In this document: piece after piece, positions 18,909 to 29,274 of the stretch
Layout: each line of letters opens with the position of its first letter
How positions within the stretch are numbered: the first letter of the stretch is position 1
NCBI RefSeq assembly: GCF_009601055.1
Contig: NZ_WITI01000011.1
Coordinates: forward strand, 1-64,000
From: Lactococcus sp. dk101
GTDB lineage: Bacteria > Bacillota > Bacilli > Lactobacillales > Streptococcaceae
DNA length: 64,000 nt
Direction of reading: 5' to 3'
Translations under genes and position numbers: made by a program
The notes under the pieces: generated by a model
Seen by the model: the letters and a program-made list of their open reading frames with translations, nothing else
Told to the model about the DNA's origin: nothing
Database searches by the model: none

Positions 18909-20932
18909 ATGGATACAAACTTCGTGATTCGACCACATGGCGACAAGCCCTATCACACAGGCGTGGCCGTTCCTATCTTTTCTTTGAGAACTGAACATGA
19001 CTTCGGTATTGGCCAGTTTTCTGATTTGAAAATTCTTGCTGAGTTCGTTCAACGCTCCGGCATGGATATTATTCAACTGCTCCCCGTCAATGACACTACG
19101 ATTTTCATGAATTGGAAGGATTCTTCTCCTTATCGTGCGGTGTCTGTTTTCGCCTTGCACCCAATCTATCTTGACTTGGCACCATTTATCAACCAACTTT
19201 CAGACAGTATGCAAAAGAAATTTGCAACTGAACAGGCTGAACTTAACGCTTTAACTCAAGTTGATTATGAACAAACGCTGGCTTCAAAATGGAAATTTGC
19301 AGGAGCAATTTACAAAAAAATCGGCAAATCTACTATAGAAAGTGATGACTTTAAGGAATTCTTTGACGAAAACCAAGCATGGTTGAAAGCATACGCAGCC
19401 TTTTGCGTCTTACGGGACAAATTTGTCAGTGCTGACAGCAACCTTTGGGGAGAACATTTCGTTCAATATTCTGAAAGCATTTGGTCAGAGCTGACTAGCG
19501 ACCCTAAACTCGCTGAACAAATCAATCTGCAGATGTTCGTCCAATTTTTACTTCATCAACAATTAAAAGAAGCCGTTGAGTTTTGTCATGCACTCGGCGT
19601 TGCTGTCAAAGTGATATTTCTGTCGGTGTTGACCGTAAATCTGCTGACGCTTGGGCAAATCCAGACCTCTTTAATATGGATATGCAAGCTGGAGCCCCAC
19701 CTGACCCATTTTCTGCCGTTGGACAAAACTGGGAATTTCCAACGTACAACTGGGACAAGATGGCTGAAGACGGCTTTGATTGGTGGACACGTCGCATGAA
19801 GAGCATGGCTGAATATTTTGATGCCTACCGCCTCGACCACATTTTAGGTTTCTTCCGCATTTGGGAAATTCCAGCCACTGCTGTTCGCGGTTTGCTTGGT
19901 CATTTTTCACCAGCGCTTGCCATGCCTGATTGGGAAATTGAAAACTATGGCATTCCTTTCCGTTGGTGGGGAGTTGAACGTTTCCTTGAACCGTTTATCA
20001 AGGACTGGGTCATTGACGAAAATTTCGGACGTGACAATCGCGACTATATCATCAGTCAATTCTTGGATTATGTTGGAAATGGCAATTATCGCCTTAAAGC
20101 ATTTGTCAATACACAACGCAAGGTCGAAGCATTAGCAGATACGCCAGATTGGCAAATTGAAGGGCTTTATCGTTTGCATGAAAATGTTCTTTTCGTTCGC
20201 GACCACCAAAACGAATACATGTATCACCCACGGATTAAGATGCTCGAAACTTCTTCTTTCCGTGAACTCGGCGATGAGTTTAGAAATAATCTCGAACGCC
20301 TTTACAATGATTACTTCTATGGAAGAAACTATGGTTTCTGGGAAGAACAGGCCTATAAAAAACTGCCTGCCATCAAGGGAGCAACTGAAATGCTTGCGTG
20401 CGGCGAAGATCTCGGCATGGTTCCTGACAATGTGCCAAATGTCATGTGGAATTTGCAAATCCTTCGTTTGATTATCGAACGTATGCCTGCTGATGGCGAT
20501 TTTGTCAGCGACTTAGTTTACACGCCGTATCTGTCAGTCGTGACAACTTCTTCACACGATACCACACCGCTGAGAATGTGGTGGGAAGAAGACCGCGACT
20601 TCACGCAACGTTATTACAATGATGTCATGCATTGGATTGGCGAAGCACCTCAGTTCGCTGAACCTGAAATCGTTCAAGAAATTGTCCGTCGCAACCTGAA
20701 CACGAAAGCTATGCTTGCCATTATTCCAATTCAAGATTGGATTGACATGACGAGCGAATTGCGTGTCGATAATCCTTCTGACGAACGCATTAACAATCCT
20801 GAACATACCTATCATTACTGGCGTTATCGTTTGCACCTTGACTTAGAAGACTTACGCGACAATGAAGGTTTAACTTCATTTTACCAAGACTTCATCAATG
20901 AAACGCGCCGTGCAAAAACCATTGAAGAATAA
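18909..20932 (+). pseudogene. malQ: 4-alpha-glucanotransferase, single-base frameshift
   Basis: GH77 amylomaltase that rearranges maltodextrins. The first frame (18909 onward) has the N-terminal PYHTGVAVPIFSLRTEHDFG; the second frame carries the catalytic region with the nucleophile segment FDAYRLDHILGFFRIW and the acid/base segment CGEDLGMVPDNV. The frames join at about 19611, where AAAGGTGAT would be expected but AAAGTGAT is present; restoring one G gives the conserved KGDISVGVDRKSADAW. The restored protein would be about 674 residues, matching long lactococcal MalQ. A GAGG site precedes the start. Either a recent inactivation or a homopolymer sequencing error. Contains an exact TGTCAGTGCTGACA at 19424. 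Confidence 0.9.
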
Positions 20933-20941
20933 ACCAATCAA

Positions 20942-20969
20942 AAGAGACCTTCAGGGTCTCTTTTTTTCA
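20942..20969 (+). terminator. terminator of malQ
   Basis: Stem AGAGACC/GGTCTCT with a short loop followed by seven T. Confidence 0.9.
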
Positions 20970-21043
20970 GTCAGTCAAAATTTATTTCACAGCTTTCATT
21001 TGATATAATTGATTTATCATATTTATATTATTTGGAGGTTTTT

Positions 21044-21433
21044 ATGATTAAGGAATTTAAAGAATTTATCTTGCGCGGAAACGTGCTTGACTTGGCAGTC
21101 GGTGTTATCATAGGTACTGCTTTTACTGGACTTGTGACATCACTTGTCAACAACATTTTCAACCCATTCATCGGTTTATTCACAAGTAGTGGTGCGCTCG
21201 CCCACATGGAATTCACGATTGGAAAAGCAAAATTTAGTTATGGTGCCTTTTTGAACGACGTCATCAACTTCATCATTGTTGCCTTTGTCTTGTTCTTGAT
21301 TATCAAAACAATCAACAAACTTTTCCCAACTAAAAAAGAAGAAGACGAAATTAAAGAAGAAAAAATCAACGAAGAACTTCAAACCCTTCGCGAAATTCGT
21401 GACTTACTAAAAGCCAACGAACAAATAAAATAA
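21044..21433 (+). CDS. mscL: large-conductance mechanosensitive channel
   Basis: 129 residues starting [24 protein letters not shown] at 21044, preceded by a TTGGAGG site; an upstream in-frame ATG lies before that site. Two membrane helices (about 15-45 and 68-95) flank the periplasmic loop, and a charged cytoplasmic bundle closes the C-terminus. MscL releases solutes on hypo-osmotic shock. A TATAAT-type -10 at 21004-21009 with TGA extension drives it. Confidence 0.96.
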   Translation: MIKEFKEFILRGNVLDLAVGVIIGTAFTGLVTSLVNNIFNPFIGLFTSSGALAHMEFTIGKAKFSYGAFLNDVINFIIVAFVLFLIIKTINKLFPTKKEEDEIKEEKINEELQTLREIRDLLKANEQIK

Positions 21434-21435
21434 AA

Positions 21436-21468
21436 AAAATCTGTCAGCTCTGACAGATTTTTTTATAT
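21436..21468. terminator. bidirectional terminator between mscL and the MATE gene
   Basis: A-run, stem ATCTGTCAG/CTGACAGAT built on the TGTCAGCTCTGACA palindrome (21442-21455), T-run. It serves both convergent genes. Confidence 0.9.
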
Positions 21469-22743
21469 GGTACTCACTTGCTTGAACTTATATCTAAGGA
21501 AGAGGAAACGGAAAAGATTATCCAATATCACGCCAAACCAGACGCCCTCTAGCCCCAAGCCAAGAAAATGGCCAAAGAATAAGCCAAAAAGTGTCCTAAC
21601 CACAAGCATGCCAAATGTTGTCGCATAAAACGGCAGTTTGGCATTACCAATCCCTTGAAATGCGGCTGTGTAAATATTTGCTCCCGTCACAAAAAAGATG
21701 GCAATAAAAGAAAATAAAATCACCGTATCGCTACTTTGGATAGCGACAGCATCTGACGTAAACATCTGGCTCAACTGATGCGCAAATGCCAAAATAACAC
21801 CACCAATAACAGCCATCATCAGTACTGACAGCAACATTGTCTTTCGAATATAGCGTTTAATATTCTCAAAATCATGCTTACCAAATTCTTGTGCAATTAG
21901 AACGACTGTAACTGTCGCAATTCCAAACATGGGCATATAATTAAACTGGGTGATACTTTCGCCAATCGCATTTCCTGCAAATACTTTTTCGCCAAAGCTG
22001 ATGACCAACATCATAATCAACAAATCACCAAGTCTCATTGACAACCGCTCACCTGCCGCCGGAAAGGTCATTCTGACCAGTTCCTTGTCCAATTTCAGCC
22101 GCCAGAACTGACGGCTGGGACGTTCTTCCTTTATCTTCTGATAAAGATAAATAGTTCCTAATAAGCGAGCAATCACCGTACCAAGCGCTGCACCAATCAC
22201 ACCCCAATGAAAAACAAAGATAAAAACGGCCGCCAAAAGCAAATTAACAACATTGACCAGTAAACTTGCAAGCATCGGTGTGGTTGAGTCTCCATGTGCG
22301 CGCAAAAAGCTCCCAAAAGTTGTCATTAAACCAAGCAAGATGATTGTTCCACCTACCAAAGCCAGATAATCATAGGAAAGTGTCAAAACTTCTCCTCTTG
22401 CGCCGAAAAGGTTGACCAGAAAAGAGCCCAGAAAAAGTGAAACCAGACCTAAGACAAGACCGACAATTCCTGTTAATTTCAATCCTGAGTCAACAATTTT
22501 CTGACGACTTTCTTTACTTCCGTCAACCAAACGCCGCGAATAAAGACTAGCAACAATCGTCCCAATGGCAATAAACAAGGCTTGATAAACAGCAATAATG
22601 TTGTTTGATAAGGAAACGGCCGCGACGGCAGAAAGACTAATTCGAGTCACCAAAAACGTATCGCTCAAGCCGACCAACATCTGTAAAAAGTTTTCAACCA
22701 TGGCTGGAAAAGCAAATTTAATGATTTCCTTATTATTTTTCAC
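21463..22743 (-). CDS. MATE family multidrug exporter
   Basis: 426 residues with twelve predicted membrane helices in two homologous halves, of the NorM/DinF type (IIKFAFPAMVENFLQMLVGL at the N-terminus, RAHGDSTTPM in loop 4). It exports drugs or cations by Na+ or H+ antiport. The GTG at 22743 is chosen as start because AGAGG lies 8 bases upstream and a TATAAT -10 falls within the upstream open frame. A degenerate TGTCAG palindrome sits at 21817-21830. Confidence 0.85.
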   Translation of the reverse strand: MKNNKEIIKFAFPAMVENFLQMLVGLSDTFLVTRISLSAVAAVSLSNNIIAVYQALFIAIGTIVASLYSRRLVDGSKESRQKIVDSGLKLTGIVGLVLGLVSLFLGSFLVNLFGARGEVLTLSYDYLALVGGTIILLGLMTTFGSFLRAHGDSTTPMLASLLVNVVNLLLAAVFIFVFHWGVIGAALGTVIARLLGTIYLYQKIKEERPSRQFWRLKLDKELVRMTFPAAGERLSMRLGDLLIMMLVISFGEKVFAGNAIGESITQFNYMPMFGIATVTVVLIAQEFGKHDFENIKRYIRKTMLLSVLMMAVIGGVILAFAHQLSQMFTSDAVAIQSSDTVILFSFIAIFFVTGANIYTAAFQGIGNAKLPFYATTFGMLVVRTLFGLFFGHFLGLGLEGVWFGVILDNLFRFLFLRYKFKQVSTI

Positions 22744-22782
22744 GTAGACAACCTCTGCATTTCTTCTTAATGTCATTATAAC

Positions 22783-22808
22783 AAAAAAGGGCTGCATATT
22801 TTAGGCAA
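22783..22808 (-). terminator. terminator of nusG
   Basis: Stem GGGTTGC/GCAGCCC with a 9-base loop followed by six T on the minus strand. Confidence 0.8.
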
Positions 22809-22834
22809 CCCTTTTATTTAATTCGTTAGTTATT

Positions 22835-23392
22835 TTATTCAGTGATTTCTTCAATTTGGTGCATGTCAAGTTCAACTGGTGTTTCACGACCAAACATATC
22901 AACAATCAAAGTCAATTTATCACCGTTGATGGCTGTAATTGGTGCTTCAAATCCTGAAAATGCACCGTCAACAATACGGACACGTTTGCCAACAAAAACT
23001 TCAAAGTCCACTTCGCGAACCATTTGTCCCATACCAACCAAAATTTCATTGATTTCTTCTTCGAAAAGTGGTGTTGGTTTTGATCTGTTCCCGTGAGAAC
23101 CAACGAAACCAGTAACGTTTGGTGTGTTACGAACGATAAACCAAGCTTCGTCAGTCATGTTCATTTCAACCAAAATGTATCCCGGGAAAAGATTTTCCTC
23201 AACATCTTTCATTTTTCCGTTTACTTCGGTACGGATTGTTTCTGTTGGGATTTCAACACGCAAAATGTTATCAGACATGTTGTAAAGTTGAGCACGATCC
23301 AACAAATCTTCCTTTACTTTCTTTTCGTATCCAGAATAAGTTTGGATAACGAACCAGCCTTGGTCCAAATTAACTGTTGAATTTTCGTCCAT
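22835..23392 (-). CDS. nusG: transcription antitermination/pausing factor NusG
   Basis: 185 residues. The NGN domain (about 10-115, starting GWFVIQTYSGYEKKVKEDL) binds RNA polymerase, and the C-terminal KOW domain (FVGKRVRIVDGAFSGFEAPI) binds Rho or S10 where present. It follows rpmG-secE, the standard Firmicute order. Confidence 0.97.
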   Translation of the reverse strand: MDENSTVNLDQGWFVIQTYSGYEKKVKEDLLDRAQLYNMSDNILRVEIPTETIRTEVNGKMKDVEENLFPGYILVEMNMTDEAWFIVRNTPNVTGFVGSHGNRSKPTPLFEEEINEILVGMGQMVREVDFEVFVGKRVRIVDGAFSGFEAPITAINGDKLTLIVDMFGRETPVELDMHQIEEITE

Positions 23393-23440
23393 TTTTAAAT
23401 ACCTCTATTTTTTATTCTTATTTTCACTTTATTTTAAAAA

Positions 23441-23474
23441 GAAAAAGGGGTTCCCCCTCAACTTCTTTATTATA
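23441..23474 (-). promoter_or_regulatory. nusG promoter with an immediate hairpin leader
   Basis: An extended -10 (TGTTATAAT, core 23469-23474) on the minus strand has no clear -35. About 6-13 bases after the predicted start comes GGGG-GAA-CCCC (about 23446-23457) followed by TTTTTCTTTTT. This could be the secE terminator, a nusG leader attenuator, or both. Confidence 0.5.
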
Positions 23475-23563
23475 ACATATTTTTAAGCGATTGGAATAAC
23501 TTTTCTACGTTTTAATTAAAACGAATAGAGAAAATTATCCGCTCACTCTCCAATTTTAAATTC

Positions 23564-23758
23564 TTATTTAAAAAAGAGTGGCAACAAGTGATTTACAGCC
23601 GTTGTAATTCCGTTTTTGCTGATCCAGTCGAAAATCATAATAAACACCAAAAAGAATACTGTGTACTCAATGACTTGGAAAAAGTCGCGAACAGATTGTT
23701 TGCGCGTTGGCCAAGTTGTTAATTTCATTTCTTCAATGATACCCTTGATAAAATTCAT
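23564..23758 (-). CDS. secE: protein translocase subunit SecE
   Basis: 64 residues: a short amphipathic N-terminal helix with EMKLTTWPTRKQ and a single membrane helix (about 33-55). It clamps SecY. Between rpmG and nusG. Confidence 0.95.
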   Translation of the reverse strand: MNFIKGIIEEMKLTTWPTRKQSVRDFFQVIEYTVFFLVFIMIFDWISKNGITTAVNHLLPLFFK

Positions 23759-23796
23759 ATGCTATCCTGTCTTTTAGACCTATCGTCTAATTCTTA

Positions 23797-23946
23797 TTAT
23801 CGTGTTTCTTTATGCAATGTATGTTTGCCGCAAGTTTTGCAAAACTTTTTAACTTCAATTCGTTTTTCTTTTGCATTGCCTGACAAATTCAAAGTGTAGT
23901 TTCTTGAACCGCACTCTGTACATGCTAATCCTGCTTTTTTAATCAT
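23797..23946 (-). CDS. rpmG: 50S ribosomal protein L33
   Basis: 49 residues ([20 protein letters not shown] at its start, HTLHKETR at its end) with two CxxC pairs (CTEC and CKTC), the zinc-binding form. It starts at the ATG at 23946 with a GGAGAG site. First gene of rpmG-secE-nusG. Confidence 0.95.
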   Translation of the reverse strand: MIKKAGLACTECGSRNYTLNLSGNAKEKRIEVKKFCKTCGKHTLHKETR

Positions 23947-24032
23947 ATCTGCTCTCCATTCTATCAAAAAAATAGAAAATTCGCAAGAAAACGATAAATG
24001 ATTTCTTGTATTTTCTGCTTTATTGTGCTTTT

Positions 24033-25853
24033 TTATTTGGCCATTGCCTTAGCCACTAAACTTGTATAATGAATCGCCCCTTCATTTTGTGGGTGAATCA
24101 AATCACTATAAAACCAACTCTTTTGATTGTTTGAAGCCTTATTCCAGTCAATAATCGTTAAGTTACTGTATTTCTTAGCAGCTTCTGCCAGTTGTTTATT
24201 ATTTGGTGAAACCCAAGGTTTGTTTGGCGCTTGAATATTGATCCAATAAACGGGCTTACCTTCTGCCAGACTCATCATCTTGTCAATATAATTTGTGCCA
24301 CCATACGTTAGTGTTCCATTTGTCCCCAAACCAACCAAAATCGCATCATAGTTTTTCAAATTGTTCTTTTGGCTTTCCAAATACGTAGCACCTGTGGCTG
24401 CTTGCTCACCGATTGTTGCGTTAATCATCATCTTTGGAAACATTTCTTTAAGATTACTTGATGCAGCAACCATAACCGAGTCCCCGATTGCTAAAATCGG
24501 CTTCTTGCTCATTTCCTCAGCAATGACTGGCTCCACGCTATATTTTGTCGCCACTGTTTTAAGTGGCAAACTAACATTGGCATTGGCTTGTTGCTTTTGC
24601 TCTTTAATCAAGGCTTCTTGTTGAGCTAAGATTTTATTTTGCAAAATTTCTTGGTCACGCGCAGAAGCTGGAGAAAATACAATCATACTCAAAATGGCAA
24701 CAACCACTAGAATACAAGCAGACTGAATTATTTTCTTTCGTGTTTTCCAGTTTCCGCCCGTTATAAACTTATGAACAATGTCCATGATATTGGAATAATC
24801 AAAATGCTGTGCTGGTAGCTCAACAAAGCGGTAAGAGAGCTCTGAAAGGATACCAATCAAAGCAAGTTGCCAAAGAATATTGTACCATGCTGTTGGCTCT
24901 AATAATTTCGCTTCAGAGAGGGCAAAGACTGGCAGTTGCCAGATGTATATTCCCAAAGACCGACTTCCAATATAATCAAAAAATTTATTACTGAAGATTT
25001 TATTTGCAGGAAGTGCTGGATGAGCGATTAAAGCAATTAAAATCATGGTTACAAAACTTATCAACCACATACCACCATAGTAAACAAAATTACTCTCGGC
25101 AGGCATAAACAGATAAGCAAGGATTAAAATGGCCGTTGTTACTATCGTTGCATATAAGCCAACTTGTCTTCCTTTTTGATTGACCTTTTTGGACAGTTTA
25201 TTCATTGGCCAAATGATGGCTAGACTTGCCCCCATCATCAAACTAAACAAACGTGTGTCTGTTCCATAATAAACGCGCGTTGGGTCACTTCCAGGCACAT
25301 ATAAGATTGCCATCAGCAATACTGAAATAAACGAAATCACTGAACTGACAATAAATATTATTCCTTTATTTTTAACAAATTTCAATAAAAGGAGGAAAAG
25401 GATTGACCAAACGATGAAGAATTGACCTTCAATAGACAGATAATAAATGTGTTTAAAAGGTGAAGCACCCGTGATGTCAGTGAAATATGAATTTCCCTGT
25501 TGGATTTGCCACCAGTTTTGTATTGAAAACAAGCTTGAGAAGAACTCTGAGCGCAGCCCTTGTAGCAAGTTTTTTTGAAAGAAGAATAAATAGGGCGTCA
25601 CAATAAAGAACATGGCAATTAAAGTCGGATAAATCCGCTTCATTCGCTTCCCTAAAAATTTAAATATGTTGATTGATTGTGTCTTTTCATACTCTCTTTG
25701 GAGGGAATTGGTTACCAAATACCCCGAAAGCACAAAGAATAAAACAACCCCTAGAAATCCTCCTTTTATGGTCGCGGGAAATAAATGGTATAGAATAACT
25801 GCCACTACCCCGAGTGTTCTTAATCCATTAAAGCCTGTGATGTAACGCTTCAT
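24033..25853 (-). CDS. oatA: peptidoglycan O-acetyltransferase, OatA type
   Basis: 606 residues. Residues about 1-380 form the acyltransferase-3 membrane domain ([21 protein letters not shown] and FFVLSGYL near the start). After a helix and a Q/A-rich linker, residues about 440-606 form an SGNH/GDSL hydrolase domain (block I IGDSVM; block III GTNG; block V DLIHPQ with the catalytic Asp-His). OatA acetylates MurNAc O-6 and gives lysozyme resistance. Length and order match lactococcal OatA; another SGNH acyltransferase acting on a surface polymer remains possible. Confidence 0.8.
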   Translation of the reverse strand: MKRYITGFNGLRTLGVVAVILYHLFPATIKGGFLGVVLFFVLSGYLVTNSLQREYEKTQSINIFKFLGKRMKRIYPTLIAMFFIVTPYLFFFQKNLLQGLRSEFFSSLFSIQNWWQIQQGNSYFTDITGASPFKHIYYLSIEGQFFIVWSILFLLLLKFVKNKGIIFIVSSVISFISVLLMAILYVPGSDPTRVYYGTDTRLFSLMMGASLAIIWPMNKLSKKVNQKGRQVGLYATIVTTAILILAYLFMPAESNFVYYGGMWLISFVTMILIALIAHPALPANKIFSNKFFDYIGSRSLGIYIWQLPVFALSEAKLLEPTAWYNILWQLALIGILSELSYRFVELPAQHFDYSNIMDIVHKFITGGNWKTRKKIIQSACILVVVAILSMIVFSPASARDQEILQNKILAQQEALIKEQKQQANANVSLPLKTVATKYSVEPVIAEEMSKKPILAIGDSVMVAASSNLKEMFPKMMINATIGEQAATGATYLESQKNNLKNYDAILVGLGTNGTLTYGGTNYIDKMMSLAEGKPVYWINIQAPNKPWVSPNNKQLAEAAKKYSNLTIIDWNKASNNQKSWFYSDLIHPQNEGAIHYTSLVAKAMAK

Positions 25854-25975
25854 TTCCTAATTTTTCTTCCTTCTAAATTAAATCTTTCTAATTCCTGACA
25901 AACTCCTGCAATTTGGCTTCGTTCATTGCATGTTTGCTTTTATTTTAGCATATTTTTTCAATATTGTTACTGTTG

Positions 25976-28213
25976 CTAATTCTTAAATAAATTACTAATT
26001 GAATTCCAGACAGAGCTTGCTCCATCTTGAATACTTTTAACTGTTTTATCAAGCACATTACTTGATGATTTTGTTGTACTTGAACTGCTACTGCTGCTCG
26101 TTGTAGGGGTATTTCCTGTTGTATTTGCTTGAGCTTGCTCTTGTGCCACAATATTATCTTGTAACTGTCTTTGATAAGTATAATATGGTGTTTTCGCAGA
26201 AATTCCGTTTGTTACATAAGGATTTTGAACGGTGAAAGCTGTCCCCTTAGTATATGGAAGCAAATAGCTTGCCGCCTGCCTGAAAATAACTGACGTTTGT
26301 CCTTCGGAAGTACCGGAAAGTTTGTAGAGGGTGTCATTTGGATTAGAATAACCAACCCAAAGTGCCATTACAATATCTGGTGTGTAGCCGACAACCCATT
26401 GGTCAACATTTTCGTTGGTTCCCGTTTTACCAGCCATGGTGTAACTTTTTGGAGCTGCATTGTAGGCAGACCCATTACTAAATGTTCCGAGCATCATTTG
26501 GGTCATTGTATCGGCAGTTGCCTTGCTGACAACACGTTTTGAAGTAACGTCTGCCGTTTTAATGACTTGCCCTGCCGCATTTTCTATTTTTGTGATGAGA
26601 TGAGCGGATTTCATCACGCCGCCATTGGCAAAAGTTTGATAAGCTTGTGCCATTTGCCAAGGATTTGTCTCAATACCAGAGCCTAAAGCATTGGTCAGAT
26701 TGGTCGTATTTACTGTAATGCCAAATTCTTTTCCTTTTGCATTTCCAACTGCTGGGCCAATGGTCTTATAAGTTGAAATAGCAGGTATATTATATGAATT
26801 TGCAAGTGCCTGATAAAGTGGCACCTGTCCTGCCCATGTTCCGCTAGCTTCCGTTGGAGACCAATTTCCGAAATCAGTTGGCACGTCATTGACGATACGA
26901 TTGATTGTCCAGCCCGCTTCAATCGCAGGTGTGTAAACAATTAAGGGTTTGATTGCAGAACCTGGCGAGCGTTTAGCCATAGTCGCATAGTTGAAGTCTG
27001 TAAATGAATTTGATGTGGAAGTATCCACATTTCCAACCAGCGCTTCTACTTCACCTGTTTTAGGATCTATGGCAACTGAAGCAGACTGTGCATAGGTACC
27101 ATCAGAAGCTTGAGGGAACAAACTCAAGTTGCTGTAGGTCTTTTGAAGTCCCGTTTGCATACTTTGATCCATTCCTGTATATATCTTATAGCCATTATTC
27201 ATGATTTCCTGAAGACTCAGACCGTATTTGCTCTCTGCTTCAGAAATCAAGGCGTTATAATAGCTTGGATATTGATACTGTGTTGATGGGGATTTGTAGT
27301 TGTCCTTGACTTGTGAAAGTAGATCAACTTTCATGTACTGATCCGCTTGGGCTTGCTTGAGATAGCCTGCATTGACCATGTTTTGTAAGACGGTATCTCT
27401 ACGGTTCGTTGCATATTTCCCTTTGAGATAAAGTGGATTGTAGATTTCTGGCCCTTTGAGCATTCCTGCCAAAGTCGCGGCTTCATCCACTGTGACCTCA
27501 CTGGCATGAACACCGAAATATTTTTCAGAAGCATCTTCGATGCCCCATATTCCATTTCCAAAATAGGAATTGTTAAGATACATAGCCAAAATCGCATCTT
27601 TTGAGTAATGCTTATTGATTTCAAGTGCCAAGAAGAATTCTCTTGCTTTACGGTCAATGGTTTGGGCTTGTGTTAAATACGCATTTTTAGCCAGTTGCTG
27701 CGTAATGGTTGACCCACCACCGAAACGACCAAAAGTCAGCACAGCAAGTGTAAAACGACTGACGTTGACTCCGTGGTTAGAATAAAAAGTTCTATCTTCC
27801 GTAGCAATAACTGCATCTTTAATGTTTTTAGAAACCTGACTTAATTCGACAGTTGTTCCTTTTTGACCGTATAGTTTACCGGCAACGGCACCGTTTTTAT
27901 CAATAATTTCTGTTTGCGCTGCAATGGAACTCTCAAGTACCTTTACATTTGCTGTTTTGGCAAGATAAAAAAGGTATGAGCCCATACTTACAACGGTCAA
28001 TAAGACCAAAATAATTAAAATCTTGGTCAGATTATATCTTTTCCAGAAGCGCTTGATTGGACGCATGATTTTTGAAAAAGTTGATTTTCCTTCCGGAAGC
28101 AACTCTTCTGCTTCATTAACTTCTTTTTCTTCTGTATTTTTTGTTTTAATCAGCTTCTTTTTCTTGGGCTTCGAGTCCTTAGAACGACGGCTAAAATTTT
28201 GATTTTCAGACAT
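25976..28213 (-). CDS. pbp2A: class A penicillin-binding protein
   Basis: 745 residues: a basic cytoplasmic tail (1-55), one membrane helix (about 64-86), a GT51 glycosyltransferase domain (EDRTFYSNHGV, GGSTITQQLAKN) and a transpeptidase domain (SxxK in SPGSAIKP, SYN in ALANSYN, KTG in AGKTGT), then a Ser/Thr-rich tail. It polymerises and crosslinks peptidoglycan. The rpmG-secE-nusG neighbourhood matches streptococcal pbp2a, which decides the symbol. Confidence 0.88.
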   Translation of the reverse strand: MSENQNFSRRSKDSKPKKKKLIKTKNTEEKEVNEAEELLPEGKSTFSKIMRPIKRFWKRYNLTKILIILVLLTVVSMGSYLFYLAKTANVKVLESSIAAQTEIIDKNGAVAGKLYGQKGTTVELSQVSKNIKDAVIATEDRTFYSNHGVNVSRFTLAVLTFGRFGGGSTITQQLAKNAYLTQAQTIDRKAREFFLALEINKHYSKDAILAMYLNNSYFGNGIWGIEDASEKYFGVHASEVTVDEAATLAGMLKGPEIYNPLYLKGKYATNRRDTVLQNMVNAGYLKQAQADQYMKVDLLSQVKDNYKSPSTQYQYPSYYNALISEAESKYGLSLQEIMNNGYKIYTGMDQSMQTGLQKTYSNLSLFPQASDGTYAQSASVAIDPKTGEVEALVGNVDTSTSNSFTDFNYATMAKRSPGSAIKPLIVYTPAIEAGWTINRIVNDVPTDFGNWSPTEASGTWAGQVPLYQALANSYNIPAISTYKTIGPAVGNAKGKEFGITVNTTNLTNALGSGIETNPWQMAQAYQTFANGGVMKSAHLITKIENAAGQVIKTADVTSKRVVSKATADTMTQMMLGTFSNGSAYNAAPKSYTMAGKTGTNENVDQWVVGYTPDIVMALWVGYSNPNDTLYKLSGTSEGQTSVIFRQAASYLLPYTKGTAFTVQNPYVTNGISAKTPYYTYQRQLQDNIVAQEQAQANTTGNTPTTSSSSSSSTTKSSSNVLDKTVKSIQDGASSVWNSISNLFKN

Positions 28214-28386
28214 TGTTTTATTCCTTAGCTTCTCTTTATTTTAAGTCCTGTCGCATTCATTTTGATGAGACAAAAATGAACACGATGACTTTCTTTATAC
28301 TGATAGTTCTATTATAGCTTTTTAACTTTTTTATAACTACTCTTAAAAAATCTTATCCGACTATTTTATCAAATTTCGCTTTGTGA

Positions 28387-28392
28387 TATAAT
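28387..28392 (+). promoter_or_regulatory. extended -10 promoter giving a leaderless mRNA (RluD-like gene)
   Basis: TGA-TATAAT with the core at 28387-28392. The start codon ATG at 28399 lies 7 bases downstream, where transcription should begin. No -35 and no ribosome-binding site are visible. Confidence 0.6.
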
Positions 28393-28398
28393 ATGGAC

Positions 28399-29274
28399 AT
28401 GGAATTTAACTTTATTTTACCAAAAAACTTTGAAGAACAAAGTGTTAAGCAATTATTAGAAGAAAAATGGCTTCTTCCACGTAAGCAACGCCATTTTTTA
28501 CGTCAAAAAAAGCATTTTTTGCTGAATGGTCAAACGGTCAGTGATGAGACTTTACTTGTCAGCGGTGACAAAATCAAAATCAGCTTTGACAAAGAAGATT
28601 TCAATGAATTATCTGTGGAATTTGGCGACAAAAGCCAAGCCAATATCATGTATGAAGACGAGCATTTGGTCATCGCCAGTAAGCCTGAAGGCATGAAAAC
28701 TCATCCGAACCAAGCAGATGAGCTTGCCTTACAGAATCACGTTGCGGCAGCCATTGGCCAGCCCGTTTTTGTTGTTCATCGCTTGGACCAAGCAACGTCT
28801 GGGCTTGTGCTCTTTGCAAAAAATCAGCTGGTGCTTCCTATTCTTGGGAAGATGTTTGAGGACAATCAAATCCATCGGGAATATGTGGCACTTGTGCGTG
28901 GACATTTTCCACAAAAGAATATGACCATTGACCGTCCCATCGGGCGTGACCGCCATGACAAACGCAAACAAGTGGTGAGTAAGACGGGAAAAAAGGCAAT
29001 TACACATTTGTCAGTGCTGACAGCCTATAAAAAAAGCAGCCTCGTCAAGTTAAGCCTTGACACAGGCCGCACACATCAAATTCGTGTTCATCTGTCATCG
29101 CTGACAAGACCGATTATTGGTGATTTGCTTTATGGCAATGATAAGTATGAAGCACGTTTGATGCTCCATGCTAGACAAATCCGTTTAAGACATCCATTTA
29201 CAGATGAATGGATTGAAATATCAGCGCCGAGTGAGACTTTTGATCGCCGATGTCAACAAGAAGAGGACAATTAA
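28399..29274 (+). CDS. RluD-family rRNA pseudouridine synthase
   Basis: 291 residues. A short S4-like N-terminal segment (RQKKHFLLNG...LLVSGDKI) precedes the synthase domain with the catalytic-loop motif HRLDQATSGLVLFAK (Asp nucleophile) and the C-terminal RTHQIRVHLSS. It isomerises uridine in rRNA. The start at 28399 is preferred to 28393 because the -10 sits directly upstream, implying a leaderless message. Its 3' end overlaps the convergent zitP by 54 bases. It contains an exact TGTCAGTGCTGACA at 29009, read as Leu-Ser-Val-Leu-Thr. Confidence 0.9.
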   Translation: MEFNFILPKNFEEQSVKQLLEEKWLLPRKQRHFLRQKKHFLLNGQTVSDETLLVSGDKIKISFDKEDFNELSVEFGDKSQANIMYEDEHLVIASKPEGMKTHPNQADELALQNHVAAAIGQPVFVVHRLDQATSGLVLFAKNQLVLPILGKMFEDNQIHREYVALVRGHFPQKNMTIDRPIGRDRHDKRKQVVSKTGKKAITHLSVLTAYKKSSLVKLSLDTGRTHQIRVHLSSLTRPIIGDLLYGNDKYEARLMLHARQIRLRHPFTDEWIEISAPSETFDRRCQQEEDN

